The position numbers and the translations under genes are program-made. Below, piece by piece: positions 1 to 8,099 of a stretch of DNA of 64,000 nucleotides. The stretch's first letter is position 1. Each line of letters opens with the position of its first letter. A model generated the notes under the pieces. It ran no database searches. It saw only the letters and a program-made list of their open reading frames with translations, and was not told the origin of the DNA. Origin of the DNA: Reinekea sp. G2M2-21 (GTDB lineage Bacteria; Pseudomonadota; Gammaproteobacteria; Pseudomonadales; Natronospirillaceae); contig NZ_JADPQG010000005.1 in assembly GCF_015687175.1 (NCBI RefSeq), forward strand, positions 186,001-250,000, in the 5' to 3' direction.

Positions 1-192
1 CAGTTACTGGACGCACTGCGCGCGCAGATAGCACAGGATTTTGCCGATACCGCGGCGGGTGATGTCGGTTACACCTTCAGCGGAGGGTTAGTGCAAGCGC
101 CTGCGGATAATGTCGAAAGCTTAATGAAGCGAGCTGATATTTTGTTGTATCGGGCGAAGGACGCAGGTCGTAATATGGTTTTGGTGGAGTAG
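1..192 (+). CDS. GGDEF-domain protein, C-terminal fragment (cut by window edge)
   Basis: The first 63 codons read in frame from base 1 to a TAG at 190-192 and match the last part of a GGDEF (diguanylate cyclase) domain. A glycine-rich strand (YTFSGGLVQAP) is followed by the usual terminal helix with MKRADILLYRAKDAGRN, which in this family is normally A-D-x-A-x-Y-x-A-K-x-x-G-R-N. The GGDEF motif and any sensor domain lie upstream of the window, so activity and input cannot be judged. The protein ends five residues after the GRN motif, as is normal. A hairpin at 472-522, well downstream, may end its transcript. Confidence 0.85.
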   Translation, partial: QLLDALRAQIAQDFADTAAGDVGYTFSGGLVQAPADNVESLMKRADILLYRAKDAGRNMVLVE

Positions 193-471
193 TTTTGTAT
201 ATTGATTGGGGTTTGGTTTTTGATAGGAAATTTTGGAAGGATTTCTCTTTCCAAGGGGGCAGCCCCGAATGGCACTTACTTAAGCCTTCCTGGCATGTAT
301 ATTTTCTATTTCGGGAGCACCGGCAAGCTGCTTTATAGAACGTGTGTTCTTTTTCGGTAAGAGCCAATCTTGTCCTGCGACTAAGGTTAGGTTCCCACCA
401 ATGGATTTCTTGGAGGATTTTTCTTTCCAAGGGGAGATCCCCTTGATCCGGCCTTCACCAGAGGTGAAGTC

Positions 472-522
472 GTTAAAATCGAATCGAAGCCCATTGGGGC
501 TTCGCTTTTAATCGATTTTAAC
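472..522 (+). terminator. Nested dyad, possible terminator of the upstream GGDEF gene
   Basis: Outer arms of 11 bp (GTTAAAATCGA at 472-482, TCGATTTTAAC at 512-522) enclose an inner stem CGAAGCCC/GGGCTTCG (485-492 and 497-504) with loop ATTG, followed by CTTTTA. The inner hairpin plus T-rich tail resembles an intrinsic terminator, but it lies 280 bp after the stop codon and inside a repeat, so it may simply be part of the repeat. Confidence 0.4.
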
Positions 523-801
523 CCCCCCTTTGTCGCCCGCTTTGGTGTACTTCTTTAATTGACACTTCATTCGAACGGTAGCTTGAGTGTGCGTCCCTGC
601 ACACGCGGCGCTTACAAGGGCATCCATGCCCTTGAATCCGTTGCGATGTGTCAATTAATTCAGCCAAAGCAGATGTGACGGAACCGTTATTTGCGCCAGT
701 CCTTGGAACATAGAATTTAGAGGTTGGTTTTATCTATCGAGAAAGTAGCTCTTGCCGCGGTTTTCTCCGCCTTTCAAACGACCACGCGAAGCAATTTGCG
801 T

Positions 802-843
802 CTCACAGGTTGTTCAAGCAGGGATGCTTGAACAACCTGTGAG
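802..843. repeat. Perfect 19-bp inverted repeat with 4-base loop
   Basis: CTCACAGGTTGTTCAAGCA at 802-820 is followed by GGGA and then by its exact reverse complement at 825-843. It lies in the part of repeat copy A that is absent from copies B and C. There is no T tract after it, so it is not a standard terminator. Transcribed RNA would form a very stable hairpin. Confidence 0.9.
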
Positions 844-1199
844 CCGGCCAGGGAAGGCCGTCGCGAACGACCTGTCGAAGACGAAATTGAGACGTGTGAT
901 CAGTCGTTTGTGGCGGCGGCTGGGATTGTTAAGGGCCGAGCCCGAATCGTCGGACCGGTTCGGCCCTTGACGGCGAAAGTTTCCCAGTGAAACCAAGTCA
1001 CTGAATGATGCAAAAACCTCAGACAGAACGTAAATATAACTTGGTAAGTACCAGTACCATTCGGGGCAGCCTCCTTGGAAAGAAAAATCCTCCAAGAAAT
1101 CTTTTGGCTAAAACGGAACCATAGTCTTCGGAACAGATTTAGTACTTGAAGTAAAAAAATCTCAGTGAAAATAAGTCACAGAGTGATGCAAAAACCCTA

Positions 1200-1463
1200 G
1201 GGCAGCTCTGAATAATTGCTATCTACCTCAGCGGGTGAAGAAATGATCAAATTTCGAGGCAAGTTCTGCAGGCAATATTCATTATCTTGGCAAAGGACTT
1301 AACAACGAAATTTGCCATTTCAGACCCGCCCTCCGGGTCCTTCAGATCGATGACTGAGCTTTGTTGTGTGTTTTGAAAAGGACTCGCCATTCCCTGCAAC
1401 ATACGCCTCGCTCATCCTTCGATCTGATAGGACTGAGGTGATTTGAATTAATCAGAGCTGCCC
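1200..1463. mobile_element. Miniature inverted-repeat element, type 1 (264 bp), flanked by TA
   Basis: The ends are inverted repeats: GGGCAGCTCTGA at 1200-1211 and its exact complement at 1452-1463, with similarity continuing inward for about 35 bp. TA dinucleotides flank it at 1198-1199 and 1464-1465. Inner arms also pair (around 1256-1280 against 1400-1420, sharing CGAGGC and TGCAGG-AAT), so the element folds back on itself. There is no open frame of useful size, so it would need a transposase in trans. TA duplication is typical of IS630/Tc1-mariner-type transposition (family knowledge); the link to that family is inferred. Confidence 0.75.
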
Positions 1464-1465
1464 TA

Positions 1466-1727
1466 GTGTCCTGAGTCAGAAGTTCGCAAGGATTCAGCGT
1501 GCCATTCAAGCTTTATAGCTAGGCGTGTCTCGCAGTCAATGGTTATTCCATTGGCAAGAGACGGAACAACGCTAGAGAGCTTGAATGACGCGCCCAAAGG
1601 GAGCTCATGGAAAACACTATTACGGCGTTGCTCTTTTTGAAAAGATCTCGATATTCTCTACAAAGAGCGCCTTGTACTAGCGCTTCCCATGAGCTCTGAA
1701 ACGATACGAACTTCCGACTCAGGACAC
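1466..1727. mobile_element. Miniature inverted-repeat element, type 2, copy 1 (262 bp), flanked by TA
   Basis: Terminal inverted repeats run GTGTCCTGAGTC(A/C)GAAGTTCG inward from both ends. TA flanks it at 1464-1465 and 1728-1729. A second copy of identical length lies at 56030-56291 and differs at about 14 positions by eye. Internal complementary arms include CAATGG-TTATT-CCATTG, a GAGCTCATGG/CCATGAGCTC pair, and one pairing CATTCAAGCT with AGCTTGAATG. No transposase is encoded. It directly abuts the type 1 element, the two sharing the TA at 1464-1465. Confidence 0.85.
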
Positions 1728-1758
1728 TAGATACAAAGCAAATATCAGAAATTTCCGT

Positions 1759-2772
1759 TTAGGCTTTTTGCAAAAAATCCACCGCCGACACTATTAACGG
1801 CCAAGCCAATACAGAACCCGTACCTTCGCCGAGGGCCAAATGCAGGTTAAGCAGCGGTCGTTCACCGAGTGATTTCATGATGGCGTGTTGCGCGGTGTGC
1901 GACGATTGATGCGTGAACTGTGCATAGTCAGTTATGTTCGGGTACATGGAATGCAACGCTAGCATGGCGGCGGAACAGGCGAAGCCATCCACCAGAAACA
2001 TGCCACCCAGTTCCGCGGTCGAGGCCATTGCTCCCATGATGGCAGCAATTTCCAGACCGCCCAGATATTGTACGATGCGCCAACCGTCGGTGAGGTGTTC
2101 CCGATGCAAGGCCAGAGATTGGGTCAAAACATCGATCTTGTCCCGGTTCAACATTGGATCGTGTCGGTTCTGATTAGTGACGGCGGATTCTGACGAGATA
2201 TCCAGCATCGCCATGCAAATTGCGGCGGCACTGGTGGTGTTGCCCAAACCGAGTGCGCCGAATGACAATACACGAGCGCCTTCGGCCATTTTCATGGAGG
2301 CTTGTTCGGCTCCGATCTTTACCGCGCGTTCCAGCTCATTTTCTGTCATTGCGGGCATCATTGAAAAATCACGGGTCCCTTGAGCCACTTTTTGGGTCAT
2401 CAGGTTGGGGCGTGGCGAAAGCTCTTCGCCGACTAAACCGCAGTCAATGACGGTTAAATCGACCTGATGTTTATGGCACGCCTTGGCGACTGGAGCCTGT
2501 CCTCTCAATAAACGGTTCACATGATCGAGAGACGACAATGGGCTTAAGTTGGCTTGATGCGACCGGTCGTAAATGCCGTGATCGCCGCAAAACACCAGAT
2601 GACGCAATTGTTGCAGTTCAATATCGTGACTGTTCTGAATGCAGGCCAGCTTCTGCACCACGCTTTCCAGCATACCCAGCGAATGGGTAGGTAGGCCTAG
2701 CGCGCGGGTATAGGCATTCAGGTGCTCTACAGCAGAGGTGCTCACCGGTACTATGTTAAATGAGATCGACAT
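1759..2772 (-). CDS. cobT: Nicotinate-nucleotide--dimethylbenzimidazole phosphoribosyltransferase
   Basis: A 337-residue CobT, the usual family length. It transfers phosphoribose from nicotinate mononucleotide to dimethylbenzimidazole, giving alpha-ribazole phosphate for the lower ligand of cobalamin (cytosolic). Visible family motifs are VFCGDHGIYD near residue 60, FGALGLGNTTSAAAI near 170-185, and LGEGTGSVLAWP near the C-terminus, where Glu316 corresponds to the catalytic base known from Salmonella CobT. The start is supported by AGGAAGT just upstream. It follows the SDR gene by 58 bp on the same strand and may be co-transcribed. No other cobalamin gene is in the window, so it may serve salvage or have its partners elsewhere. 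The type 2 miniature element begins 31 bp beyond its stop. Confidence 0.95.
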   Translation of the reverse strand: MSISFNIVPVSTSAVEHLNAYTRALGLPTHSLGMLESVVQKLACIQNSHDIELQQLRHLVFCGDHGIYDRSHQANLSPLSSLDHVNRLLRGQAPVAKACHKHQVDLTVIDCGLVGEELSPRPNLMTQKVAQGTRDFSMMPAMTENELERAVKIGAEQASMKMAEGARVLSFGALGLGNTTSAAAICMAMLDISSESAVTNQNRHDPMLNRDKIDVLTQSLALHREHLTDGWRIVQYLGGLEIAAIMGAMASTAELGGMFLVDGFACSAAMLALHSMYPNITDYAQFTHQSSHTAQHAIMKSLGERPLLNLHLALGEGTGSVLAWPLIVSAVDFLQKA

Positions 2773-2830
2773 GACAACTTCCTGATGGTGACTCCTGAAG
2801 TGTAGCAGAGGATATCTGCCCGCTTCAGCC

Positions 2831-3541
2831 TTATTGACCGATTAGGCCGATGTCTTCCACAAACACATGCTCAGGTCGACTCAGTACGTATTCAACGGCG
2901 TCCGCAAGGTCGTCCGTCTGCAACCAGCCTGGTTTGATGTCTGCCGGCGAATCTGGTGCCGGTACCTGCACCAGGGCGGGCATCAGGTTGTGAACATGAA
3001 TGCCAAAGGGGCGTACTTCTTCGGCCAGTGCTTTGGCAAAGCCCATCAGACCAAATTTTGCGGCGCAGTAAGGTCCGGCATTGGCGTAGCCGTATTTGGC
3101 TGCTTGCGAGGCAATATTAATAATGAAGCCGCCGCCCTTGGGTTTCATGATCGGCAGGATGGCTTGAGTGACCAGAAACGGACCTTTCAGGGTGGTGTCC
3201 AACACCAAATCCCAATCTTCTTCTGGGCAGTCTTCCAGTGTATGTGTCACGCCTAAGCCAGCGTTGTTGATCAGTACATCTATGTCCGCAAAGTCAGTCG
3301 GCAGTTCGGCTAGGGCACTGACCACGGATTGTCGTTCGCGAACGTCCATGGCAAGGGCAAAGGCCTGGTTCTGACCGTCGGCGTTCAGTCGCTCGACCTG
3401 ACGGGCCAGCATGTCGATCCGTCGCGATGCCAGAATCACCTTCATCCCCAAACTGTGCAGTCGGTTGGCAATGGCCAGGCCGATGCCGCTGCCACCACCG
3501 GTGATCAGTGCCGTTTGACCGCGTCGTGAAATGCCGTTCAT
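2831..3541 (-). CDS. Short-chain dehydrogenase/reductase (SDR family)
   Basis: A 236-residue classical SDR with a Rossmann fold. The cofactor motif TGGGSGIG is at residues 14-21, NNAGLG follows near 87, and the catalytic YCAAK is near 153. An acidic/Arg stretch after strand 2 (ASRRID) suggests NADP(H) preference, though this is only inferred. The ATG at 3541 is chosen over an upstream in-frame ATG at 3655 because a GGAGG lies 8 bp before it and the domain begins here. The substrate cannot be read from sequence. Upstream of cobT on the same strand and divergent from an HTH regulator, which may control it. Confidence 0.9.
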   Translation of the reverse strand: MNGISRRGQTALITGGGSGIGLAIANRLHSLGMKVILASRRIDMLARQVERLNADGQNQAFALAMDVRERQSVVSALAELPTDFADIDVLINNAGLGVTHTLEDCPEEDWDLVLDTTLKGPFLVTQAILPIMKPKGGGFIINIASQAAKYGYANAGPYCAAKFGLMGFAKALAEEVRPFGIHVHNLMPALVQVPAPDSPADIKPGWLQTDDLADAVEYVLSRPEHVFVEDIGLIGQ

Positions 3542-3583
3542 AATGTTTCCTCCATTGTCTGTATAACCATAGTATGCCTGCCC

Positions 3584-4066
3584 ATGATTGAAAGCCCCTA
3601 CCTGACCGAGCAAGAAAAGTCGGACTCCAGTGCGACCTTCGCCGACAGATTGCAACAGCTGTTACAGGACACAACGGTGTCTGCTTTTGCCCGTAAAGTG
3701 GGTTTGAGTGAAAGTCTGATTCGAAAATATCTAAAAGGCAGTGAACCGAGCTTGATGCGGGCTGATCAAATTGCCCGTAAGGCCAATGTCAGTCTGGAAT
3801 GGTTGGCAACCGGCTGCGGTTACCAGTACCGGCAAGCCGAAGTGGTCGACCAGGCGGCGTTAATATTGGCACACGACATCACTCTGCAGGGGTTGCATGC
3901 GAGAAGTCTGGCACTGCCGGAAATTGACAAGATGACGTTGGTGGTTTCCGTCTATCAGTTCTTACGTTCGCATAAAAAAGCGGACGGCTACCTGGACGAA
4001 CATGGCGGTAAGTTATTTTCCAGTCACGCCATTGCTTCCTACATTGACGCACGTAAGCCGGGTTAA
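3584..4066 (+). CDS. Helix-turn-helix transcriptional regulator, XRE/phage-repressor type
   Basis: A 160-residue protein whose first 75 residues form a lambda-repressor-like HTH domain (FARKVGLSESLIRKYLKGSEPSL, then RADQIARKANVSLEWLATG). The remainder is helical with no domain I recognise. The pattern of HTH plus SLEWLATG is seen in small regulators related to Mu-type C repressors. The start lies 42 bp from the divergent SDR start, so it probably regulates that SDR/cobT unit and itself. No strong ribosome-binding site is visible. Its stop overlaps the convergent GGDEF gene by 4 bp. Confidence 0.8.
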   Translation: MIESPYLTEQEKSDSSATFADRLQQLLQDTTVSAFARKVGLSESLIRKYLKGSEPSLMRADQIARKANVSLEWLATGCGYQYRQAEVVDQAALILAHDITLQGLHARSLALPEIDKMTLVVSVYQFLRSHKKADGYLDEHGGKLFSSHAIASYIDARKPG

Positions 4067-7008
4067 TCTATTCGTTCGAAAACGTCGCTGACGATCTGCT
4101 CGTGTGCGGAACGTTTGGCCTGGTACATCAGGTCGTCAGCTCGTGCCAGCAATGTGTCGATATTGAACAGGTCGGTTGACGCTGTCTGATACTCGATAAT
4201 GCCGATAGAGCAGCCTAGGTTAAGATATTGCGTGTTACCGAAGCGGGCCAATTCTGAGATTGCAAAGAACTGATCGATGAACCGTTGCAGTGCCTCCTCT
4301 GCTTGCTGACGGCTGACGTCTTGAAAACAGACCAGAAACTCATCGCCGCCGATACGGTATATACGATCGTGAGCACGGACTTTCTTGCTCAGTGACTGGA
4401 CGAACTGTTGCAGGAATTGATCGCCGGTGGAATGGCCGAAGGTATCGTTCAGTTTTTTGAAATTATCCAGATCGATAAACGCTAGACAGACTTTTTGCGA
4501 CGGCAATTGCTGTAACAGCCGTTTCATGTCTTCGTCAAAGGCGGTCCGGTTATACACTTGGGTTAACGGGTCGTGGTAGGCCAGACGATAAGAGTCGAGA
4601 CGGTCAAGGACGAACTCAATAGCGTTGGACAACTGCTGACAGATTTTACGGATGATGTTTTTAGCGTCCACAGAGCGGTTGATGATGTCGCCCAGAAACG
4701 ACACATCCAACTGACCCTGACCGCCAATGAACTGAAAGTCAAAATTCAGGTGTTTGATGTCAGAAACCTGATCATCCTGCCACGGGTTTTCGACATCACG
4801 GCACAAGGAATGACTATTCACAAACTGCACGCTGAGGCTGGCTCGGTTAACGTTGATCAGCCGCTGCATATTGGCCAGGAAGCTGTCGATCAGTTCGTCG
4901 ACATTAGCACAACGCAACGCCGAATCGTTAAAGGCTGCCAGGGTGTTTAACAAACCATTTTCCAGTTTCAACGCATCGATACCCATTTGCCGTTGCGCCA
5001 TGCTGATGGCCTGTCGGGGTTCGACAGTCGTATCCATTCGGGTGGATCGAGTTGCCGTGGATCGGAACCAGCACTCACGGGATTCCAGGTGATACTGTCG
5101 GGTTTGACGTATCGCCAGCTGTGCCCAGTTCAATGCCCGTTGCGATTCACCCAAGTCGGTCAAATAGATCACTAACAGCCGCAATGCCAACAATTCAAGG
5201 TGTAGATTTTGCCGAAGTTGCGCAAAATCTTCGGTCAACTCCATGAAAAAGTGCTCGGCTTCATCGGCATTGAACGATTGTGTGATCAGCCCAAGGCAGC
5301 GGATAAAGGCCTCACCTTCATTCGAGCGCGGTGGTTCATCGTGAATTTGCGGCCGGATAGCGGCAGGCAGCCGTCGGTCACCATTGATGTAAGCAGCAAT
5401 CGCCTGCAGTGCCAGCAACTCACCTTTGGTGCGGAATCGGGTTGAGGTCATGTTGCGATACTCCATGACCGAAAAAATATCATCCAGCAGTTGAATCGTG
5501 GTTTGTTGATAATCGGCGTAAAAGGCGATCAATGCCAGATTATACAGGGTGGTACAGATCTGGTCGAAATTACCATCGGCCAGTGCTAAGGGGTAAGCGG
5601 TTTCCAATGCTTGCTTGGCCGGCTCTGTTTGCCCAAGGCCGTTTAATAGAAAGGCCAAGCCATTCAGGGTGTTGTGGATGCGCTGCGACAGGCCACACAG
5701 CTGAGTTAGTTTCAGAGCACGGTTGATGTGTCGGATCGCATCCTGTGGATGGCCCGTGGCACCCAGCACGATGCTGACGTGATGGTGCGCCGTGGATTGG
5801 CCGATGACATTGGCATTTGCTTTGTAATCATCGACGGCGCTCAGGCATTGCCGGATAACGGCGTCGGCGTTGTCTTCCAGCAGTCGCTCATTGAACCACA
5901 GCGAGCATTTCACAAAGGCGGCCAGATTGAACCAACCTTGCTCTTGTAGCTCACTTTCCAGCCGTTCAATATCTGTTTTTTGGCTGCGCATGTTGCCGTT
6001 AAAGCATTGCGCCAAAAATTCATAAAATTCCGCCAACAGGCTGTCTTTGTCACGACCTTCCTGAATCGAAAAATGCCGGTAGCGTTGCAGCGCTTTTTCC
6101 GCCAGAGAATATTCCTGCAAGCAAAGGTGTGCGACACATATCGCCTTGAGGGTTCGTGAAATGGCCGGTACCGGTAAGTCTTGAAGCGACAGCCGCTGCA
6201 ATTCCTGGATGTGAATATGACAGCGTTCGGCGTCGCGCAGTAGAACCCAAGCGTACATGCGGGCCATTTTGAGTTCAGCTAACTGGTTGGTATCCAAAAC
6301 CGAGGCCTGTTCCAACAGGTTGGCCAGTAACAACATCTCGTTGGGGCTAAACAGCGAAATAGCGCGACGCAACATTGACCAGTATTGGTTCGCGTCTGCT
6401 GCCAGGGTGAGGCGTTGTTGGCTGGGGCTATTGGTACCTGCCCTTAACGGGGCGCTGAGGTGACGGCGTTTTATTTGCGTGACAAATCCCTGAGCAATTT
6501 TTAAGTTCTGAAACTCTGAAGTGGTCAGGTAAAAATCCAACTGCAGATTGCCGGGCATTCGGTAATCTTCCTGCTGCAGCCATTCGAAGGCTGAGGCAGA
6601 GATGTTTTGTGCGTTGATGATGGCGATCTGGCCGGGATGCTGGGCAAAGCTTTCACGTAGCACGTAAGTCATCGCTTTCAGGATTTCGACTTGCTCGTAG
6701 GCCATTTCATCGGGGTTCAGCGGTTCTCGGCTGCCCGGTTCCTGTTCAGTCAAATACCGCACGATAATGGGACGCAAAACGGCAAAGGTGTTTGGCAGGG
6801 CCAGAATATCGCTGATACGCTGTTCGGATAGCCGTGCAAATGCAAAGCGAATAATCGTGATAAAGGGTTCAAACGGAAGATATTGCGTTGAAGGGTCCAG
6901 GATAATGCTGAGATCGTAGTAATTGTCGACGAAATCTGTACCAGTCGTAGCTTGATCTTCCAGAAAGATAGAGATGGGGTGCGTGACTGAGGCTAAATTC
7001 GTCGACAT
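4063..7008 (-). CDS. Large GGDEF protein with TPR-like helical sensor region
   Basis: 981 residues, no signal peptide or membrane span. Residues 1-190 are a mixed region I cannot name. About 215-640 is all-helical with alternating A/L/Y patterns like tetratricopeptide repeats (for example LNGLAFLLNGLGQTEPAKQALETA). About 680-800 may be a degenerate GAF-like sensor. The C-terminal 175 residues are a GGDEF domain with an intact GGDEF motif at 887-891 and NDTFGHSTGD before it, so it should make c-di-GMP from two GTP. The architecture suggests a cytosolic cyclase controlled by protein-protein contacts. Transcribed alone, it converges with the HTH gene. The ATG at 7008 has only a weak Shine-Dalgarno. 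Confidence 0.85.
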   Translation of the reverse strand: MSTNLASVTHPISIFLEDQATTGTDFVDNYYDLSIILDPSTQYLPFEPFITIIRFAFARLSEQRISDILALPNTFAVLRPIIVRYLTEQEPGSREPLNPDEMAYEQVEILKAMTYVLRESFAQHPGQIAIINAQNISASAFEWLQQEDYRMPGNLQLDFYLTTSEFQNLKIAQGFVTQIKRRHLSAPLRAGTNSPSQQRLTLAADANQYWSMLRRAISLFSPNEMLLLANLLEQASVLDTNQLAELKMARMYAWVLLRDAERCHIHIQELQRLSLQDLPVPAISRTLKAICVAHLCLQEYSLAEKALQRYRHFSIQEGRDKDSLLAEFYEFLAQCFNGNMRSQKTDIERLESELQEQGWFNLAAFVKCSLWFNERLLEDNADAVIRQCLSAVDDYKANANVIGQSTAHHHVSIVLGATGHPQDAIRHINRALKLTQLCGLSQRIHNTLNGLAFLLNGLGQTEPAKQALETAYPLALADGNFDQICTTLYNLALIAFYADYQQTTIQLLDDIFSVMEYRNMTSTRFRTKGELLALQAIAAYINGDRRLPAAIRPQIHDEPPRSNEGEAFIRCLGLITQSFNADEAEHFFMELTEDFAQLRQNLHLELLALRLLVIYLTDLGESQRALNWAQLAIRQTRQYHLESRECWFRSTATRSTRMDTTVEPRQAISMAQRQMGIDALKLENGLLNTLAAFNDSALRCANVDELIDSFLANMQRLINVNRASLSVQFVNSHSLCRDVENPWQDDQVSDIKHLNFDFQFIGGQGQLDVSFLGDIINRSVDAKNIIRKICQQLSNAIEFVLDRLDSYRLAYHDPLTQVYNRTAFDEDMKRLLQQLPSQKVCLAFIDLDNFKKLNDTFGHSTGDQFLQQFVQSLSKKVRAHDRIYRIGGDEFLVCFQDVSRQQAEEALQRFIDQFFAISELARFGNTQYLNLGCSIGIIEYQTASTDLFNIDTLLARADDLMYQAKRSAHEQIVSDVFERID

Positions 7009-7469
7009 GCCGTACTTCTGGATAACAGCTAAAGTGATCGCAAATTAACCAATGGTCCTTGGCATGTCAATTGAGAAAGGCCGATTCTGAGACGTGATAC
7101 CGCGTTGTTAAAGGTGGCGCATTTTCATCACGATGAATTGCGGAGCCTAACTGGGCATCACCTCCCCAAAAAGCGTACAGTGATTGAACGCATTTTGTGA
7201 GTTGTTGATATTCTCACCGTAACTGCGATTGAGCACCCTTTCGAGCAGAAAACCGTCTTGTAACGTTCGCAAATGGTCTTGTTGATGGCTCTTAAAACCC
7301 CCATTCCAGAGCAGTTTTTAAAGAATTGCACAGTGATTTTAAGAATTGCGGGTTACCGATGGGTGTATTCATCCGATGCCAGCGCTAAATTGGCTCGATA
7401 ATAATAGTAATCATTCGTTTGTTTGTTTGGCACCGGCCGAACGGCCATTCGGATGTATAAGGCTTCGCT
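7009..7469. other. Intergenic region upstream of the cytochrome operon
   Basis: 461 bp between two divergent units. No convincing gene is present. It contains a Fur-like box at 7397-7415 and a GGCCGAACGGCC palindrome near 7435-7446. No clear -10/-35 pair was found by eye. Confidence 0.6.
7397..7415 (+). promoter_or_regulatory. Possible Fur box
   Basis: The 19 bases starting GATAATAATAG match the E. coli Fur consensus at 14 of 19 positions (counted by eye). The site lies 55 bp before the c4-like cytochrome start, a sensible operator position. Iron control of a haem-rich operon is plausible, but the site is AT-rich, so a chance match is possible. Confidence 0.4.
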
Positions 7470-8099
7470 ATGAAAGAGAGATTCTATCGCCTGGTGCTGA
7501 TCGCCGGGCTGAGTACCCTGTTATCCGCCGCCGCATCAACCGATGCCCCCGCCGACTATGGCACTTGTATCGCTTGCCATGGAGCACAGGGCGAAGGCAA
7601 TTCGTCGTTGGGCGGGCCAGCATTGGCCGGACAATCAGCCGATTACCTGGTGCGCCAATTAACCAACTTTCAATCGGGTTTGCGTGGCACCGCACCAGAT
7701 GACACCCGTGGCAACCAGATGGTGGCCATAGCGGCCTTGTTGAACGACGACAGCAAACAGCAGATTGCCGAGTATCTGGCATCATTGCCGCGGGTGAAGC
7801 CCATCGCGACTCTCAACGGAGACATTGCTGCCGGGCGAGGCGTATATAACAGCAATTGCAGCGACTGCCACGGTGCCCAGGGTGAAGGCAATAGCGCACT
7901 GTCTGCACCACGGTTGGCCGGTCTTGGCGACCAGTATCTGTTTGATCAGTTCAAGAAATTCCAACGCAAACAGCGTGGCTATGCCCCCGCTGACAAGCGT
8001 GGTCGGCAGATGCAATTTATGAGCGACGTGATTACCGACGACGCTTCACTGACCAACGTGGTGACTTACATTCAGACCTTGACTGGGACACCACAATGA
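7470..8099 (+). CDS. Exported dihaem cytochrome c, c4-like
   Basis: 209 residues. A signal peptide (about 1-21) is followed by two homologous cytochrome c domains, each with one haem-binding motif: CIACH at 33-37 and CSDCH at 130-134. Each domain continues with GAQGEGNS and a P-x-LAG motif; candidate distal Met ligands lie in GNQMVAIA and GRQMQFM. This two-domain pattern is that of cytochrome c4, a periplasmic carrier that feeds terminal oxidases or peroxidases. AAGG 8 bp before the ATG supports the start. Its TGA overlaps the next ATG by 4 bp, so expression with the peroxidase-like gene is probably coupled. Confidence 0.92.
   Translation: MKERFYRLVLIAGLSTLLSAAASTDAPADYGTCIACHGAQGEGNSSLGGPALAGQSADYLVRQLTNFQSGLRGTAPDDTRGNQMVAIAALLNDDSKQQIAEYLASLPRVKPIATLNGDIAAGRGVYNSNCSDCHGAQGEGNSALSAPRLAGLGDQYLFDQFKKFQRKQRGYAPADKRGRQMQFMSDVITDDASLTNVVTYIQTLTGTPQ

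Larger units (their letters stand above)
232..1196 (+). repeat. Composite interspersed repeat, copy A
   Basis: About 0.96 kb without a convincing gene. Blocks reappear at 10968-11345 (copy B) and 25240-25800 (copy C). The best shared block, 530-705, matches 11053-11230 almost base for base. Copy A is itself bounded by a perfect 28-bp inverted repeat, 405-432 against 1073-1100, and the sequence around 240-290 recurs inverted near 1040-1072. Inside are several short palindromes, for example CAAGGGCAT-CC-ATGCCCTTG near 617-636. Copy A contains a stretch (about 715-905) missing from copy B, and one (about 801-962) missing from copy C, so the family is modular. Open frames crossing it end in similar peptides in A and B and are judged to be repeat-borne, not genes. 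Confidence 0.8.

Noticed and set aside
485-522. GTTAAAA...TTTTAAC dyad as an integron attC site
   Set aside because: Only the outermost bases resemble attC cores; there is no array, no integrase and no cassette layout.
752-1095. Overlapping open frames on both strands inside repeat copy A
   Set aside because: Similar peptides arise wherever the repeat occurs, no start site is convincing, and the codons follow the repeat's palindromes.
1466-1727. Miniature element as a remnant of an insertion sequence with a transposase gene
   Set aside because: No catalytic motif or long frame is present, and the second copy has exactly the same length, as expected for a non-autonomous element.
7346-7702. 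Plus-strand frame overlapping the start of the c4-like cytochrome
   Set aside because: It runs out of frame through a clear cytochrome gene and shows no conserved pattern.
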